Positions 1-12,543 of a stretch of DNA of 64,000 nt are shown one piece after another. The DNA comes from Hypericum androsaemum (taxonomy: Eukaryota > Streptophyta > Magnoliopsida > Malpighiales > Hypericaceae), in NCBI GenBank assembly GCA_963995505.1, contig OZ023182.1, positions 10,656,707 through 10,720,706 on the forward strand. Reading direction: 5' to 3'. The translations under genes and the position numbers were made by a program. Position 1 is the stretch's first letter; every line of letters begins with the position of its first letter. The notes beneath the pieces were generated by a model. It made no database searches and was not told where the DNA came from. It saw only the letters and a program-made list of their open reading frames with translations.

Positions 1-115
1 CCTCCACAACTCCTCACAGCCTCCACATTGTGTGAAATATTCGAGGAAAGCACAAAGAGCCACATCAAATATCATCCAACAATATATTTTCAAAGAATAG
101 CTGAGAGCTCCTCAC

Positions 116-3100
116 CAAATTCTTCCTTCAATTCTCTCTTCTGGTGCGTATTCAGGAAAAAAGTTCCAGTGTAAAGAACATGTGTTGCCTGCAGTTGGAA
201 TAATCTGATCAACAACAAGCGTCCATTCATCAGAGTTGACAGTAAATTTTGGGAGCAAGGGAATGAACTTACAGAATCATTAGCTGCATTGGCAGGCCTC
301 TCAAAACCCTTCAAGGGCTTCTGCAGATATTTAATTAACTTTGGAACATCTTGCCTACGAAAGACATCCCAGTGAACCCCAGGAAGAGTCCCCGAAGAAT
401 TTCTCTTATCCCCATTAACTTGTTTATCCTTCAATCTTTCAACCTCTTCATCTTCAGTGGCACTTGCAACTCCTCCATCTTTAACTCTCTCAACATCTTG
501 GAGCGTGATTGTAGCTTCCCCATGTTGATCTTCTATTCTATTTGTGTTCTCAGTATCTGTGTTTGCTTCATCCTGCATGTTTTGTCCACCACGTGATGAA
601 TCAGTTTGCCTCTGTTCATTCAAGCTAGTTTTTGAACCACGTGACTCATTTCCAGGCCACTTTGGCTTCACTTCATTTGTGTGCAAAAGCAAGTAGACCT
701 GCATAATTCACATTATGCTATCGTTATCGAGAGAGGAAGTTATTTTAGAGACAAAATATCTCCTTTCCGGGAACAATGAGATTAGATGGTGCTGATTCCA
801 CAAAGGATATATGCCATAACTATACAAAATAAAATCCTTGCTTTAAAACATTTTTTTATTTTTCATTGCGCACAAATAGAATCCTTAACCAGATGACATG
901 TTAATAAGCTAGAAAAGGGATGAAGGATGATCAGCAAGGAAAGGCTCGGTGCAGAAACAACTTTAAAAGAACATGTTCGACCTTACTGAAGAACAAATGC
1001 CAGATTACGGCCAACAACTTCCACCTGTCTTGTTGTTCACAAAAGCATATAACACAAGGAGAATTTTCCCCTAAAATGGAACTTCACTAAGTTCCGACTT
1101 ACCATGTCTCGCATCTTGAAGTGGAGATTTGTCACACAGTCGCCTCTACCAAGTTCCTCATAGGAGCCATACGATAAATAAATCTTAGGTCCTGCATCAT
1201 TATGCAAGGAATAATGTGGTAGCTTCGCAGCTACATTCAGAACACCATACTTTGAATGGATAAACTCTAGCAGAGGCACTCTACTAATGAAATCGGGCCT
1301 CTGGTACAATAAGAACTCTTCAGAAGCACTAGGAGAAGGCCAATCTTTCAACTTCAACATCTCAGGTGTACCATCTTCACGAACCCGTCCCTCTGAATAT
1401 CCTTTAATGAATTGACCCAGTTCGATATCAACCTGCAAGTACATCGGACAACATTTTCAAGAAATCAAATTAGTGGCAGACCAAATGAACTAGCTTGCTC
1501 TCACACCATGAAGATAGGAGAGCTAGAATGGTTGGTATGCATTTTGTAGATGAGTTCACCTCGGACCATCTTAAGCAATCAATGGCTTTCACCAATCTGT
1601 TCTCCTTTTTTGTTTTCTCATCTGATGTTTCACGAATTCCTCTCCATATAACCATGGGATCCCAGCTTGACATAGAAAAGCTGTCAAAGACCTCCTTGAC
1701 AATTATAGGTTCACCCTTAGCCCAGTGCTTCCTAAATATTTGTATGTCTTCAGTTCGGATATCTTCAGATGAGGGGCAGTAGAGAAAGTTATCCTCATCA
1801 CTATCTCTGCAAGCAAATTGGTGGAGTGAGGAGTTAATCCTACCACATTTCTCCAACAGATCAGTTTCGCAGAGCCTACAGCCGGTGACCATTTCATCAG
1901 CATTTTTAACTAGTTTGGCAACCCAGTTCATCTTAAAAATCCTGCTCAGACTTAATGATGTATAACCGCAGCCACCATTGTCCTTTGGAGGGCATGGAAT
2001 GCTTCCATCACTGTTTGCTTTCCAGCAGGGATAATTATTTGATAGGTCAAGTCTTGGTCTGGATAGCTTAATGTTCTCAAGTGGAATTTCTTTGCCTTGA
2101 ATTTCTCCCTCTGTATGATTTCCAGCCACTTGACTTCTTCTGAAACTAGTAGATGTTTCCCGAAGATCTTGACAGCAATGAAGGCACAGATCATATGAAC
2201 AATTCATGCAATGGCGATGGTAATCGATTATGGGTGTCCTACAGATATTGCTGCAGAAAATAAATAAAAGTTGATTAGATAGCCTAAAACAATCTTCGAT
2301 ACTTCAATTTACTGGCAGGCCTTGAAATCTTTGATACTTCAATTTACTGGCAGGCCTTGAAATCCAGAAAGAGAACTTTCAATTACAGGTTGCGGGGAAT
2401 AGGGGGAGGTAATTGCAATCCAGAAAATCCAAATTTAGTAACAGATTAAAGGACCAATATTGTGGCATTATAAGTTATATGTTATGTACAAAGAAAGAGA
2501 TGGTCTATTATCAGTGAGTCATTGGTTTACCAGCACATTTGCTCGTCTGCATTCAATTTGGCACGGACAAGTTCTATGTCATTTCCTGGAAAGTAATATA
2601 ATCCCAAGAGGCGTCAGTGGCGGTAGATGAGTAAACACCTAGACAAAACCCCTTTAAATTATAGGGGAAGAGAATCCAAAACTTCTTACCTATAAGCTTT
2701 TTCTCCAACTCAACTTCAGAGCACTGGTCATGATGAATCTGCTTCACTACGGGAAGCACTGAAAACAATAGGCGGTATAGATACTGCAACTTGTCAAGAA
2801 CAGATATTTCCCGTATTCTTACCTGCATTGTCCGATAACAACATCAATTTCCATATGTTCCCATACCATCCAAGAGAATGACAAAAGAAAGACTCTTGGA
2901 TCCATAAAAAAGGTGCCTTAACCACCAGTTCAAAAAAAGAAAAGGTACCTTAACCATGTTGCCATTACGTATGCACCCCCTGCAGAAACAGATACCACGG
3001 CATGCAGGACATGCCTTCCCTATTTCTTCCAATGGAATGTCCGAGTATCTAGAGTAAGGAAAAGAAAAACATATTCACACAAATTCGAATACCAAAGTAA

Positions 3101-3909
3101 GACATCCGGAAAAAAAAAATTACTCACCTTGCAGAGGTACAGCTAGTACAGTAACCTCTCCTATCACACTTGAGGCACCAAATAACTCCATTCTTGCTTC
3201 TCTTACGACACTGATGGCAAGGCTGACCACCAATGTCCTCACAAGACTCCGTTGCTCCATCATCCGAGTCGTCCTAAGACATTGAATGTTGAAATGGGAC
3301 ATGTAGAGGAAGCCAAAATCAACTAACTTGATATATGGTAAATAATGTAAGCGTGGCCAAGCTAAACCTTACCATTCCATTTGAATCGTAGCTTCTCAGA
3401 AATCCCCTGGATGATTCCGTGGCAGGAAATAGTGGCGTGCTATGCGACTTCGGGTCCGCTTCATGGTCAGAATCAACTGCCAAATTATCATCATCTTCCT
3501 CAAGAGATTTGTGAAATGGGATACCCCTCATGGATGTTTCAGGAGAATAGCCAAGTTGATCCCTCAACACCTTCTCTCTGTATTTCCTCAAAGAAACTGG
3601 AACAGGATAGTCCCCAACTCCCATGTTGTTAGCAAATGAGGCATCATAATCATCATCTTGATTATCCAAGAACATGTCACTGTCTTCACCTAAGGCTCTT
3701 CTGTTGGCCTTCTTTAGACTAGCCCGCATGGCAGAGTTAGCTGCCCTCCTCTTGGCTTGAACGTAATGCTTCTCACAAACTGTTTTATCAGGCATAGACA
3801 TGGCTGTGCACCTCCACTGCTTACCATCCGATCTCTTGCAACGCAAATCGTCAGGAACCCCTAGGCTGTTATCTTCACCGTTTCCGGATGACGACCGCAG
3901 GCTGTCCAT
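116..3909 (-). CDS. JMJ24: JMJ24-like JmjC/RING/WRC protein, 5' nine coding exons (3' end outside window)
   Basis: Coding exons by GT-AG junctions (minus): 3909-3373, 3273-3128, 3048-2949, 2822-2690, 2585-2531, 2250-1560, 1432-1103, 698-273, 188-116. They join in frame to about 830 codons and the gene runs off the left edge. The start at 3909 begins MDSLRSS and is followed by a WRC-type domain (DDLRCKRSDGKQWRC, then CEKHY). Next come paired zinc-binding modules (CHQCRKRS, CLKCDRRGYCTSC, CPACRGICFCRGC) and a JmjC region (LPHYSLHNDAGPKIYLSYG, HWDVFRRQDVPKL). The KDM3-type HxD iron site is H-F-K-M-R-D here, and the late exon reads LYTGTFFLN. Both features resemble Arabidopsis JMJ24, a RING/JmjC nuclear protein reported as an E3 ligase acting on CMT3 and affecting transposon silencing, rather than an active demethylase. 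The last exon boundaries (188-116) are the least certain. A JMJ25-type paralogue is the alternative. Confidence 0.85.
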
Positions 3910-3945
3910 AAATTCACCTCGCCGTGGGGGACGCAGCACCCCCAA

Positions 3946-4402
3946 CTAAAAATCCTCATCGCAAAGAACACCATCAAATCACAGGCCACACACCAGTGAA
4001 GCAAAGAAGATAACAGCAACTAACAACAGAAACAAGTCCCAAAATTTCGCAATTATTTTCACTACCCCAAAAAAAGGGGAAATAACTGCAAGCTCAAGAA
4101 CCAAGTTCCCAATCTCAAGCATAGCCAAACAATCACCAACCAAGAACTAACCACAAAATAACATAACTTGATAACAAAACGAGAAAAAAAAAGAAGCAGA
4201 ATTGGTCCTTGATGCAAAGAGAAGGGGGGATTCCAAAGAAAACAAGACTGAAGTATGCCAATTGCAATTGAATTATAAAGAACGCATAAAACCCAGTAGA
4301 GAGATAGAGGAGGGGAGAGGGAAAGTGGGGGTTACCTAGAACTAGGGTTCGAAGAAGGGGAGTGGGACTGGAACTGGGTAACATGACTTTTTTTGCTTTA
4401 TA
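3946..4402 (-). promoter_or_regulatory. JMJ24-like promoter TATA box, 5' UTR exon and 5' UTR intron
   Basis: On the minus strand TATAAAG lies at 4402-4396. About 30 bases downstream a short leader ends CTAG at 4336, followed by the donor GTAAC at 4335. The matching acceptor TTTTTAG ends at 3946, so a 5' UTR intron of about 390 bases precedes the exon carrying the start codon at 3909. The leader runs from about 4370 to 4336. The transcription start is inferred from TATA spacing only. Confidence 0.55.
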
Positions 4403-4975
4403 AGAGACGGGGTGAGGGGTGGTAGTATAATTATAAAAGAGAGCAACTTTTATACGGGGTCACGATCGTATAAACAGTACACAGAGAGGGGGGGGCAACC
4501 GGGAAAAGGAAGGCCTCGATTGGAGTTGGCTGTTCTAGTGGACGGCGAGGGCTACCTCTCGTGCCTTTTTTTTTTTTTCTGTCGCAGTTAAAACTGAGAG
4601 AGCTTTTATCTTTTCGGGAACGAGGGCTTTTTAGTTTTTATTGAAGAAACGGGGAGCTTTTTTATAAAAGTAAAAAATAAAAATAAAAAACGATTGGGCA
4701 GCTTGAACGTGGGCACTTGTTTTGGTTGGTTGGTTCGGACAGGGCATATGATATGATGAGGTTAAGACTTAACTTTGTTACTGGGATGGAAACTGGGGGA
4801 GGAGCAGTGTTCATGTTTTAATATTTACGAAGAAGCACCCACACTCCCAAGTAAAAAAATAATTATATATGAATGAGATAAGTTTATTTTAGTATTCTAT
4901 ATTTTCTTGCTTTTTAATTAAGTACCATGTAGTTTAGTTTTTTTTCTTTTTGGTGACGAGATTTCCTAAACCACG
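4403..4975. other. Upstream spacer of the JMJ24-like gene
   Basis: AT-rich spacer with T and A runs (4565-4580, 4670-4690) and no credible ORF. A copy of the motif AAGTACCATGTAGTTTAG at about 4920 matches the subterminal sequence of the inverted-repeat elements farther right. The outer edge of a mobile element may therefore already begin here. Confidence 0.4.
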
Positions 4976-5985
4976 TTATAATTAAACAATAATAAATTTT
5001 CAACACCCATGGAAAAGTCACCAGTCCACAGTTATTTGTATGAAAACTATGGCAAAATCAGACATCATGTTAAATTTACTTTAGTACCATGTGATTTTAC
5101 GCATTTTTAACTATGTACCAAGACACGTCAAACAAAAAAGGTTAGAAATTTGTCATCAACAATACCACGTTAGAAAACGTACAATCTTTATTGTTTCTAT
5201 TTTTTTGGTTCACGCAGTGATTATGCTAGATGCTCTTTTTCACTGATGTTGCCGGCAGCTTTTTATACAGAGGTTGTGGCTGTGACCTCATAATACGCGC
5301 TTGTATGAGGGTTAGTGGGTGCGTGTGTTTTCCCATGACTACATGAGTTATGGGCTAGCAAGAGGCCAAGGTTAGGATTTGTGTGAGTTTCTCTTGACTA
5401 CCTACTTGTGGGCTAGCCTGAGATTAGGTGTAGGTTGCCCCTTGATTACCTGATATGTGGGTTAGCATATGGATGGATGATTTTTGGGTGTTTTGAACTC
5501 TTTTCATTTTCCTTTCTTTTTTTATATAATAATAAGAGGTATTGACCATTTACTAAAAAAACTAAGTACTATGTGGTTTAGCTTTTTCTTTTTTGGTGAC
5601 AAGATTTTTTGGATTAGGATTTGAATTGAGAATTTTAACTTAGCCACGTAGTGTCATATAGGAGAGAAAAATATGGTGTGGCATTGATGTCTCTAACCTT
5701 GAAAATACTAGCCGGAAAAAATTAACATGGTTACAAAATTTATCATCAAATGTGTAATTTCAAGAAATCTCCCTCGACTAAAATGAAAGGGCTAAACCAC
5801 ATGGTCATTAGTTAAAAATGCGTAAAATGATATGGTACTAATTTAAATTTAATATATCTCAGATCTTGTCATAGTTTTCATAGAAATTACTGGGATTTTT
5901 TTATAGGTGTTGAAAATTTATAATTGTTTAAACTTTTTTGTTATATATGAAAATTATAATGTGGTATTGTTGCATGATAACTATT
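4976..5985. mobile_element. Long-inverted-repeat transposon (MITE-like), no coding capacity
   Basis: Two outer segments are inverted copies. The left (about 4976-5125) contains AATTTTCAACACC, GTATGAAAACTATGG and TTACGCATTTTTAACTA in order. The right (about 5810-5985) contains the complements in reverse order (TAGTTAAAAATGCGTAA, CATAGTTTTCATAG, GGTGTTGAAAATT). The inverted arms are therefore at least 130 bases long. The right arm has a small insertion near 5937-5955. Inside are a second motif pair near 5565 and 5790 and degenerate repeats at 5320-5475. I could not find a convincing target duplication, so the exact ends and the superfamily (MULE-like is most likely) are uncertain. Confidence 0.55.
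5320..5475. repeat. Degenerate tandem repeat, unit about 60 bases
   Basis: Three imperfect units, each with a GACTACCT/GATTACCT-like core followed by a TGTGGGCTAGC-like segment (5337, 5397, 5445). They lie inside the inverted-repeat element. Confidence 0.4.
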
Positions 5986-6270
5986 TTAGGATTATTGGGA
6001 CATTTTATTAGTTATTATAATTTTAGTTCTGTTTATGATTTAATAATTTATTAGATCTTTCAAGGATTTTGGATCTTAGTTCTATATAAGAATATGGAAT
6101 ATTGATATCGATTGAGTTTACTTCAAACGACTGTCTTCAACTTGAGAAGTGTATTCTTCTTTGCATAGAGGTTTTCATCTCTTAGGTTTACACACTGTCC
6201 TCGAACATTGATTCGTAGTCTATCTGTCCTCGTGGATAAATTCTCATGAAGTGGCGTAAGCCGTACATGC

Positions 6271-6991
6271 TGTTGGTTGTCGGAGGGTTGGTGTACTTGA
6301 TTAGGATCTACGGCAGTCGAGGCAAGTGTTGGACACTTTTTCCGTAAGACGAGATTGCCCAGTATATTTCAGTGCGGTACGGGCTACGGCAATCGTTTCC
6401 AAGATACAACGACTGTTCGAGCATTTCCAAGAATGTTGCACACGTATCTCGAAACTTTCGGGCGAACCCTTATATACCCAGAACTTTCAGACTCTTTGTA
6501 AGTGAAGAACGGTGGAGAGAAGAAGACAACAATGCTACGAAATGTAGTTTGTAACTGGGATGAGATAAATGGCAAGGGGGCAGGCCTATTTATAGGCTGG
6601 AGGAGGCAGGGAAGCAGCCACCCAAAAGGGACGCGTCCGTTCGGCCAGCAGGTAGGCTGGCTGCGCTCGTGGCCCTTCGGTGGCTTCTGGATCCTTCCAG
6701 GCGCGCCCAGACTGTGCTGGCGCCCTTTCGCGAGGGATCTCGCAACCCTTCAGCCTTCTGGAAGTCTCCTGGACATTCCAGCCCTTCGTGCCTCTTCGGC
6801 GGCCATCTTGGAAGGTGCTCGCAGCTCTCTCCAGAGGTAGCTACGCAGCTCTCTCTGGACCCGGGCAAAATACTTAAGGCTCCTCCAGCTCCTCGCGATG
6901 ATGCGCACGTGCGAAGTGCCAAGTGCGCCACAAAGCGCCCATTGTGACCTGCGTCCAATGCGCCATGCGCACACGTGCATTTGCGTGTAGT

Positions 6992-7029
<38 letters not shown>

Positions 7030-7247
7030 TTCGTGCTACACACCATCCTCGTCGCGGTCCGAGTTGGCTTTCCCTCCAGGTGGTCAACTTATTTCCAAGT
7101 CAACAAGGAGTTTCTCCTTATAAACTAGGAAATATTGATGCCACTTTCCAATGTGGGATTGCACTTTCCATTTTCCTTTTGGGCCTCCCACTTTGGGCCT
7201 TTCCACTTTGGGCTTTGCTTGAATTTTTATTCAAAACTTTCCCAACA
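6271..7247 (-). repeat. 3' LTR of the Copia element
   Basis: This LTR is 977 bases long against 829 in its partner. The excess is mainly two insertions. One is about 30 bases near 6895-6930. The other is about 100 bases near 6945-7045 and holds the GCTCGT array. LTR ends: TGTTGGTTGTCGG at the left, TTTCCCAACA at the right (plus strand). Confidence 0.93.
6993..7036. repeat. GCTCGT hexanucleotide microsatellite inside the LTR
   Basis: About seven copies of GCTCGT, the last with one change. The array is present only in the left LTR. Long ORFs crossing it (R/A or C/S repeats) are artefacts of the repeat. Confidence 0.9.
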
Positions 7248-7808
7248 ATCTCCCACATGAATGATGCTTAATGCATGCAGACTCTAATCGAAAGTTCTGA
7301 CATGTTATTATTGCATCGAGACAGGTAGCTTGCGGCTTTCAACCTTCTCTAGGAATATGTTATCGGATTTACTCGCTGCTTGGTGAACGTGATGTCTTGA
7401 ACTGTCAGCTTTTGGCGTAAACCAAGACAATAACATTTACACAATAATAACCCTAGTATATTTGGGTTCTTACGTTGTGTCCATTTCGACCATTGACCGT
7501 TTCTTGGATTCATAAGTATTTTTCCCATTTGAAGCGGCCTCACTTCACACTTACATAGGTGATCTCCTATCAGGAATATCCTGCCATACTCCACCTTTAT
7601 CAAGGTATAGGAATCATTAAAAGCGTAATGCTTAAGCTTACCACACCGCTGCAGGCTAACACCTGGGCAGCTTCTGAGAATGAGATAGGTTCCAGGTGAT
7701 TAACTGAACCCTCCATAACTTAGTTGTCTCATTGAACCAAGTTTGTAGGATCTCTACACATCATGGTTGAGTTACCGCTATGGATGTTCTTTAGTGTGTA
7801 GATTTTAA

Positions 7809-10800
7809 TCACATTCCTCTTACTGCGTTGTACATTTGATCTCTATTGATTCCTTTCGTAAAAGGATCAGCTAAGTTGTCCTTAGACTTTACGTAATTAA
7901 TGGTGATCACCCCACTAGAGATCAACTGTCTAACGGTATTGTATCTCCGACAGATATGTCGAGACTTTCCATTATACATTGTACTTTGTGCTCTCCCGAT
8001 TGCAGACATGCTATCACAATGTATCAATACGGGAGACACCGGTTTGCTCCAGCACGAAATATTCTCTAGAAAGTTTCTGAGCCATTCAGCTTCTTCTTCA
8101 GCTTTTTCTAGTGCTATAAACTCCGACTCCATGATGAATCGAGCTATGCACGTTTATTTAGAGGACTTCTAAGACACAGCTTCTCCTCCTATGGTGAATA
8201 CGTATCCACTCGTGGATTTGGAGTCCTTAGTGTCTGATATCCAGTTTGCGTCACTGTATTCTTCTAATACAGCTAGATATTTAGCATAATGTATGCCATG
8301 GTTTATGGTATGTTTTAAGTACCGTAGAACCCTTTCCAGAGCTAGCTAGTGATCCTTCCCTGGATTACTTATGAATCTACTAAGCTTACTAACTGAGTAC
8401 GCAATATCGAGACGTGTGCAATTTGTTAAATACATCAAGCTCCCGATAATCTGCGCATACCTTAGTTGAGATACTGGGTCCTCTCGATTCTTAGCTAAGT
8501 GTAGATTCAAATCTACTGGAGTCTTAACCGGAGGTTTGTCAAAAGCTTCAAATTTCTTGAGCACGCTTTCCACGTAGTGAGATTGCGTCAAGGTAATTTC
8601 GTCAGCTTTCCTAGAGATTTTTATCCCTAGTATGACGTCTGCCAGACCCATATCTTTCATGTCAAAATAGTTCTTTAACATGTTCTTAGTTTTCACAATA
8701 ACCTCTTTATTGCTCCACATAATTAGTAAGTCATCTATGTAGAGACATACAATTATGTAAGCTTCAGATGTGCCCTTAATGTAAACACATTTATCGCACT
8801 CATTGATCTTAAATCTATTCGACAGCATTGTCCTGTCAAATTTCTCGTGCCACTGTTTGGCGCTTATTTTAGCCCATATAGTGACTTGACTAGCCGACAC
8901 ACTTTATGCTCTTGACCGGGAGCCACAAACCCTTCAGGTTACTCTATGTATATCTCCTCTTCCAGTTCTCCATTTAGGAAAGCTATTTTTAAGTCCATTT
9001 GGTGGATCTCGAGATTATAGAGTGCTGCAACAGCTATGAGTACTCTAATTGATGTAATTCTTGTGACCGGTGAATACGTGTCAAAGAAATCATATCCCTC
9101 CTTCTGTTTGAACCTCTTAGCTACCAATTGAGTTTTGTACTTGTCGATTGATCCATCAGCTTTGTATTTCTTTTTTAGGATCTACCTGCATCCCAAAGGT
9201 TTGCAGCCCGGTGGAAGATCCACGATTTCCCATGTGTGGTTTTGCATAATGGATTGTATCTCACTATTGATAGCTTCCTTCAAGAGAGGAGCATCTGGAC
9301 TAGACAATGTCTCTTGGATTATCCTGGGTTCATCTTCTAACGCATAGGTTAGATAATCCGGACCAAAGAATTTGGTTACCTTCGTCCGTTTACTACGTCT
9401 AGGTTTATCATCTTCCTGATTTGACCCTTGCGTAGTCTCGTGAGCCCTTTTCTTTGGACTCCCTTTCTTTCTTTCCTTATTAGAAAAGCTATTCTCAAAG
9501 AACATTGCATTCCTTGATTCTATGACCATTCCTGCGTTTATCTCAGGGTTTTCAGATTTATGCACCAAAAATTGATAAGCACTACTATTTTATGCATATC
9601 CGATAAAGATGCAATCAATGGTCTTGGGTCCTATTCTCACCTGCTTAGGCTTAGGTACTTTGACCTTTGCTAGGCACCCCCACACTTTAAGGTAACCGTA
9701 GGAAGGCTTCCTTCCTTTCCATAGTTCATATGGAGTTTTATCCCTTTTCTTGTGTGGTAATTTGTTTAGAATGTGGTTAGCTGAGAGCACAGCTTCCCCC
9801 CACATGTTCTGGGGTAAACCCCAGCTAATCAACATAGCGTTCATCATCTCCTTAAGAGTTCGATTTTTGCATTCAGCTACGCCATTCGATTGAGGTGAGT
9901 ATGGAGCAGTCGTCTGATGAATAATGCCATGTTCTTGACAGAGTTCATCAAACGGAGCCACATATTCTCCCCCTCGATCACTTCGAATCATTTTGATTTT
10001 CATGCTGAGTTAATTTTCAACCTCATTCTTATATCTCTTAAAGGCATCAAGAGCTTCGTCTTTGCCCTTTAGGAGATATATGTAACAGTATCTCGTACAA
10101 TCATCGATAAATTTGATGAAGTATTTCTTCCCGCCATTAGTTTGCACGTGTTTCATATCACAAGTGTCCGTATGAATTAACTCTAAAGGCGTAGTACTTC
10201 TTTCCACCGAATGGAAAGGTGCTTTGGTCATTTTAGCCTCCACACATACTTCACATTTATCAGATGGGTTGAACTCTAGATTCGATAATAAATTTAAACT
10301 TACTAACTTTCTTAGCGAGTTTAAATTTACGTGTCATAATCTACTATGCCATAAATTAGAACACTCGGCCAAGTAAGAAGAAGCGTTAACTTTATTTTCA
10401 CCGTTAAAGATGCGATGTACAGTTATTACATTCATCTTAAACAGCCCCTTTTCTAGATAACCCTTTCCTATGAATTGACCCACTTTGGTCAGTACAAATT
10501 TATCAGCCTCAAATACAAGCTTAAGACCGGTTTGCTTAACAGTGAGCCAGAAACTAAGTTCTTGCGGATGTCCGAGACATGCAGCACATCCTTGAGGGTC
10601 AGCTCCTTTCCTGAGGTCAGCTTCAGGACCACCTTACCCAGATCGACGATCTTGGACGTTGCGGAGTTTTCCATGAATAGCTTTCGGCCAGTGATCGGGA
10701 TATAGCTCGAGAACATCTCCTTGTCTGAGCAGATGTGGCGGGTAGCTCCTGTGTCCACGAACCACTCTCTCGGATTATCTACCATGTTGGCTTCAATTAC

Positions 10801-11680
10801 CACAGCTGACAGATCCATCTGGGAAAAGTCTTCAGCCAGGTTAGCCTTTCCTTGGTCGTCCTTCTTCGGCTGGCGACAGTCCTTAGCCATGTGTCCGGGT
10901 TTGCCGCAGTTGTAGTAGTCACCCTTGATCTTCTTGTTCTTTTTCTTCTTGGGCTCTTGCTTTTCCTGCTTATCCCCGGACTTCTTCCTCTTCTTGCCAC
11001 CTTTTTCCTCGGCGAGGTGCACGGTGGTCTCAGAGTTGGCCTTGCCTTGCTTGACTTTGGACTTTCGGTTGTCTTCCTCGATCCTAAGTCTCATGATCAG
11101 GTCTTCTAGGCCCATGTCCTTCCTCTTGTGCTTGAGGTAGCTCTTGAAGTCCTTCCAGAGCGGGGGGAATTCTCGATCATCACAGCTACTTGGAAGGACT
11201 CGCTGAGGTGCATTCCTTCAGCTTGGATCTGTGAAGGATCAGCTGCAACTCCTGCACTTGGTCGATGACCTTCTTGGAGTCCACCATCTTGAAGTCGAGG
11301 AATCGTCCGAGGATGAATTTCTTCATCCCGGCATCCTCCGTTTTGTACTTCTTCTCGAGTGAACTCCACAGCTCCTTAGCAGTCTTAGATTTCGCGTAGA
11401 CGTTGTAGAGCGTATCGTCTAGTCCATTCAGAACATAGTTCCGGCATAAGAAGTCGCTATGACTCCACGCGTCGAGAGCGTTGATCTTCTGTTGATCCGT
11501 CTCATTTTCTGCTATCTTCGGTGCTTCCTCTTTCAGGAACCGAACTAGGTTGAGCGTGGTCAGATAAAATGTCATCTTCTATTGCCACCTCTTGAACTCG
11601 GTACCGTTGAACTTGGCCGGCCTTTCGGCGTGGACAGTTCCCGGGACCGCTGGCATTGGTACGGTGCTTAACGATGCCAT
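7809..11680 (-). pseudogene. Copia gag-pol polyprotein, interrupted
   Basis: The reading starts at the ATG at 11680 (MASLSTVP). The gag (UBN2-type) contains [16 protein letters not shown] and a zinc knuckle near 10915. Order downstream: protease [13 protein letters not shown] (about 10750); integrase with [18 protein letters not shown] and the third acidic residue in NGVAECKNRTLKEM; reverse transcriptase FDTYSPVTRITSIRVLIA and YIDDLLI; RNase H/C-terminus ESEFIALEKAEEEAEWL and LADPFTKGI (7809-8132). This PR-IN-RT-RH order defines Copia. A stop replaces Gln in RWQ*KMTFYL (near 11580). Further stops or shifts lie near 10480, 10005, 9585, 9130, 8930 and 8340. The knuckle reads [14 protein letters not shown], so its first Cys is Tyr. 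The element cannot make a full polyprotein. Confidence 0.92.
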
Positions 11681-11709
11681 CTTCAAGTACACGATCTCGT
11701 CTTATGATT

Positions 11710-12538
11710 GTTGGTTGTCGGAGGGTTGGTGTACGTGATTAGGATCTACGGCAGTCGAGGCAAGTGTTGGACACTTTCTCCGTAAGACGAGATTGCCCCG
11801 TATATTTCAGTGCGGTACGGGCTACGGCAATCGTCTCCAAGATATAACGACTGTTCGGGCATTTCCAAGAATGTTGCACACGTATCTCAAAACTTTCGGG
11901 TGAACCCTTATATACCCAAAACTTTCGGACACTTTGTAAGTGAAGAATGGGGGACAGAAGAAGACAACAATGCTACGGAATGCACTTTGTTGCTGGGATG
12001 AGATAAATGGCAAGGGGGCAGGCCTATTTATAGGCTGGAGGAGGCAGGGAAGCAACCACCCCAAAGGGACAGCAGGCTGGCTGGCTGCGCTCGTGGCCCT
12101 TCGGTGGATTCTGGATCCTTCCAGGCCCGCCCAAACTGTGCTGGTGCCCTTTCGCAAGGGATTTCGCAATCCTTCGGCCTTCTGGAAGTCTCCTGAATAT
12201 TTCAGCCCTTCGTGCCTCTTCGGTGGCCATCCTGGAAGGTGCTCGCAGCTCCTCGTCACTTCGGTAGCTACACAGCTCTCTCCGAACCCGGGCAAAATAC
12301 TTAAGGCTCCTCCAGCTCCTCGCCACAAAGCGCCCATCCTCGTCGCAGTCCGAGTTGGCTTTCCCTCCAGGTGGTCAATTTATTTCCTAGTCAACAAGGA
12401 GTTTCTCCTTATAAACTAGGAAATGTTTATGTCACTTTCCAATGTGAGATTGCACTTTCCATTTCCCTTTTGGGCCTCCCACTTTGGGCCTTTCCACTTT
12501 GGATTTTGCTTGAATTTTTATTCAAAACTTTCCCAACA
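11710..12538 (-). repeat. 5' LTR of the Copia element
   Basis: 829 bases with TG...CA ends. It lacks the two insertions seen in the other copy, including the GCTCGT array, so it is closer to the ancestral LTR. Scattered substitutions against the left copy show that the insertion is not very recent. Confidence 0.93.
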
Positions 12539-12543
12539 CATGC

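Larger units (their letters stand above)
6271..12538 (-). mobile_element. Copia LTR retrotransposon, full-length structure, decayed coding
   Basis: LTRs with TG...CA ends lie at 6271-7247 and 11710-12538, and the 5-base flanks are identical (CATGC at 6266-6270 and 12539-12543). The coding strand is minus, so the right LTR is the 5' LTR. The polypurine tract ATGTGGGAGAT is at 7258-7248 next to the 3' LTR. The internal part is about 4.46 kb, normal for Copia. The gag start is only 29 bases from the LTR. I see no standard TGGTATCAGA primer site there, so the primer is unresolved. Confidence 0.93.

Noticed and set aside
1470..2207. Separate 245-codon gene
   Set aside because: It is one exon of the JMJ24-like gene. 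Its end beyond 1560 reads into the intron.
4976..5985. 9-base target duplication for this inverted-repeat element
   Set aside because: The outer flanks TTTCCTAAA and TATTGTTGC do not match, so the ends remain unresolved.
6590..7123. ORFs with Arg-Ala, Ser-Thr or Cys-Ser repeats
   Set aside because: They cross the GCTCGT array inside a Copia LTR and have no protein family.
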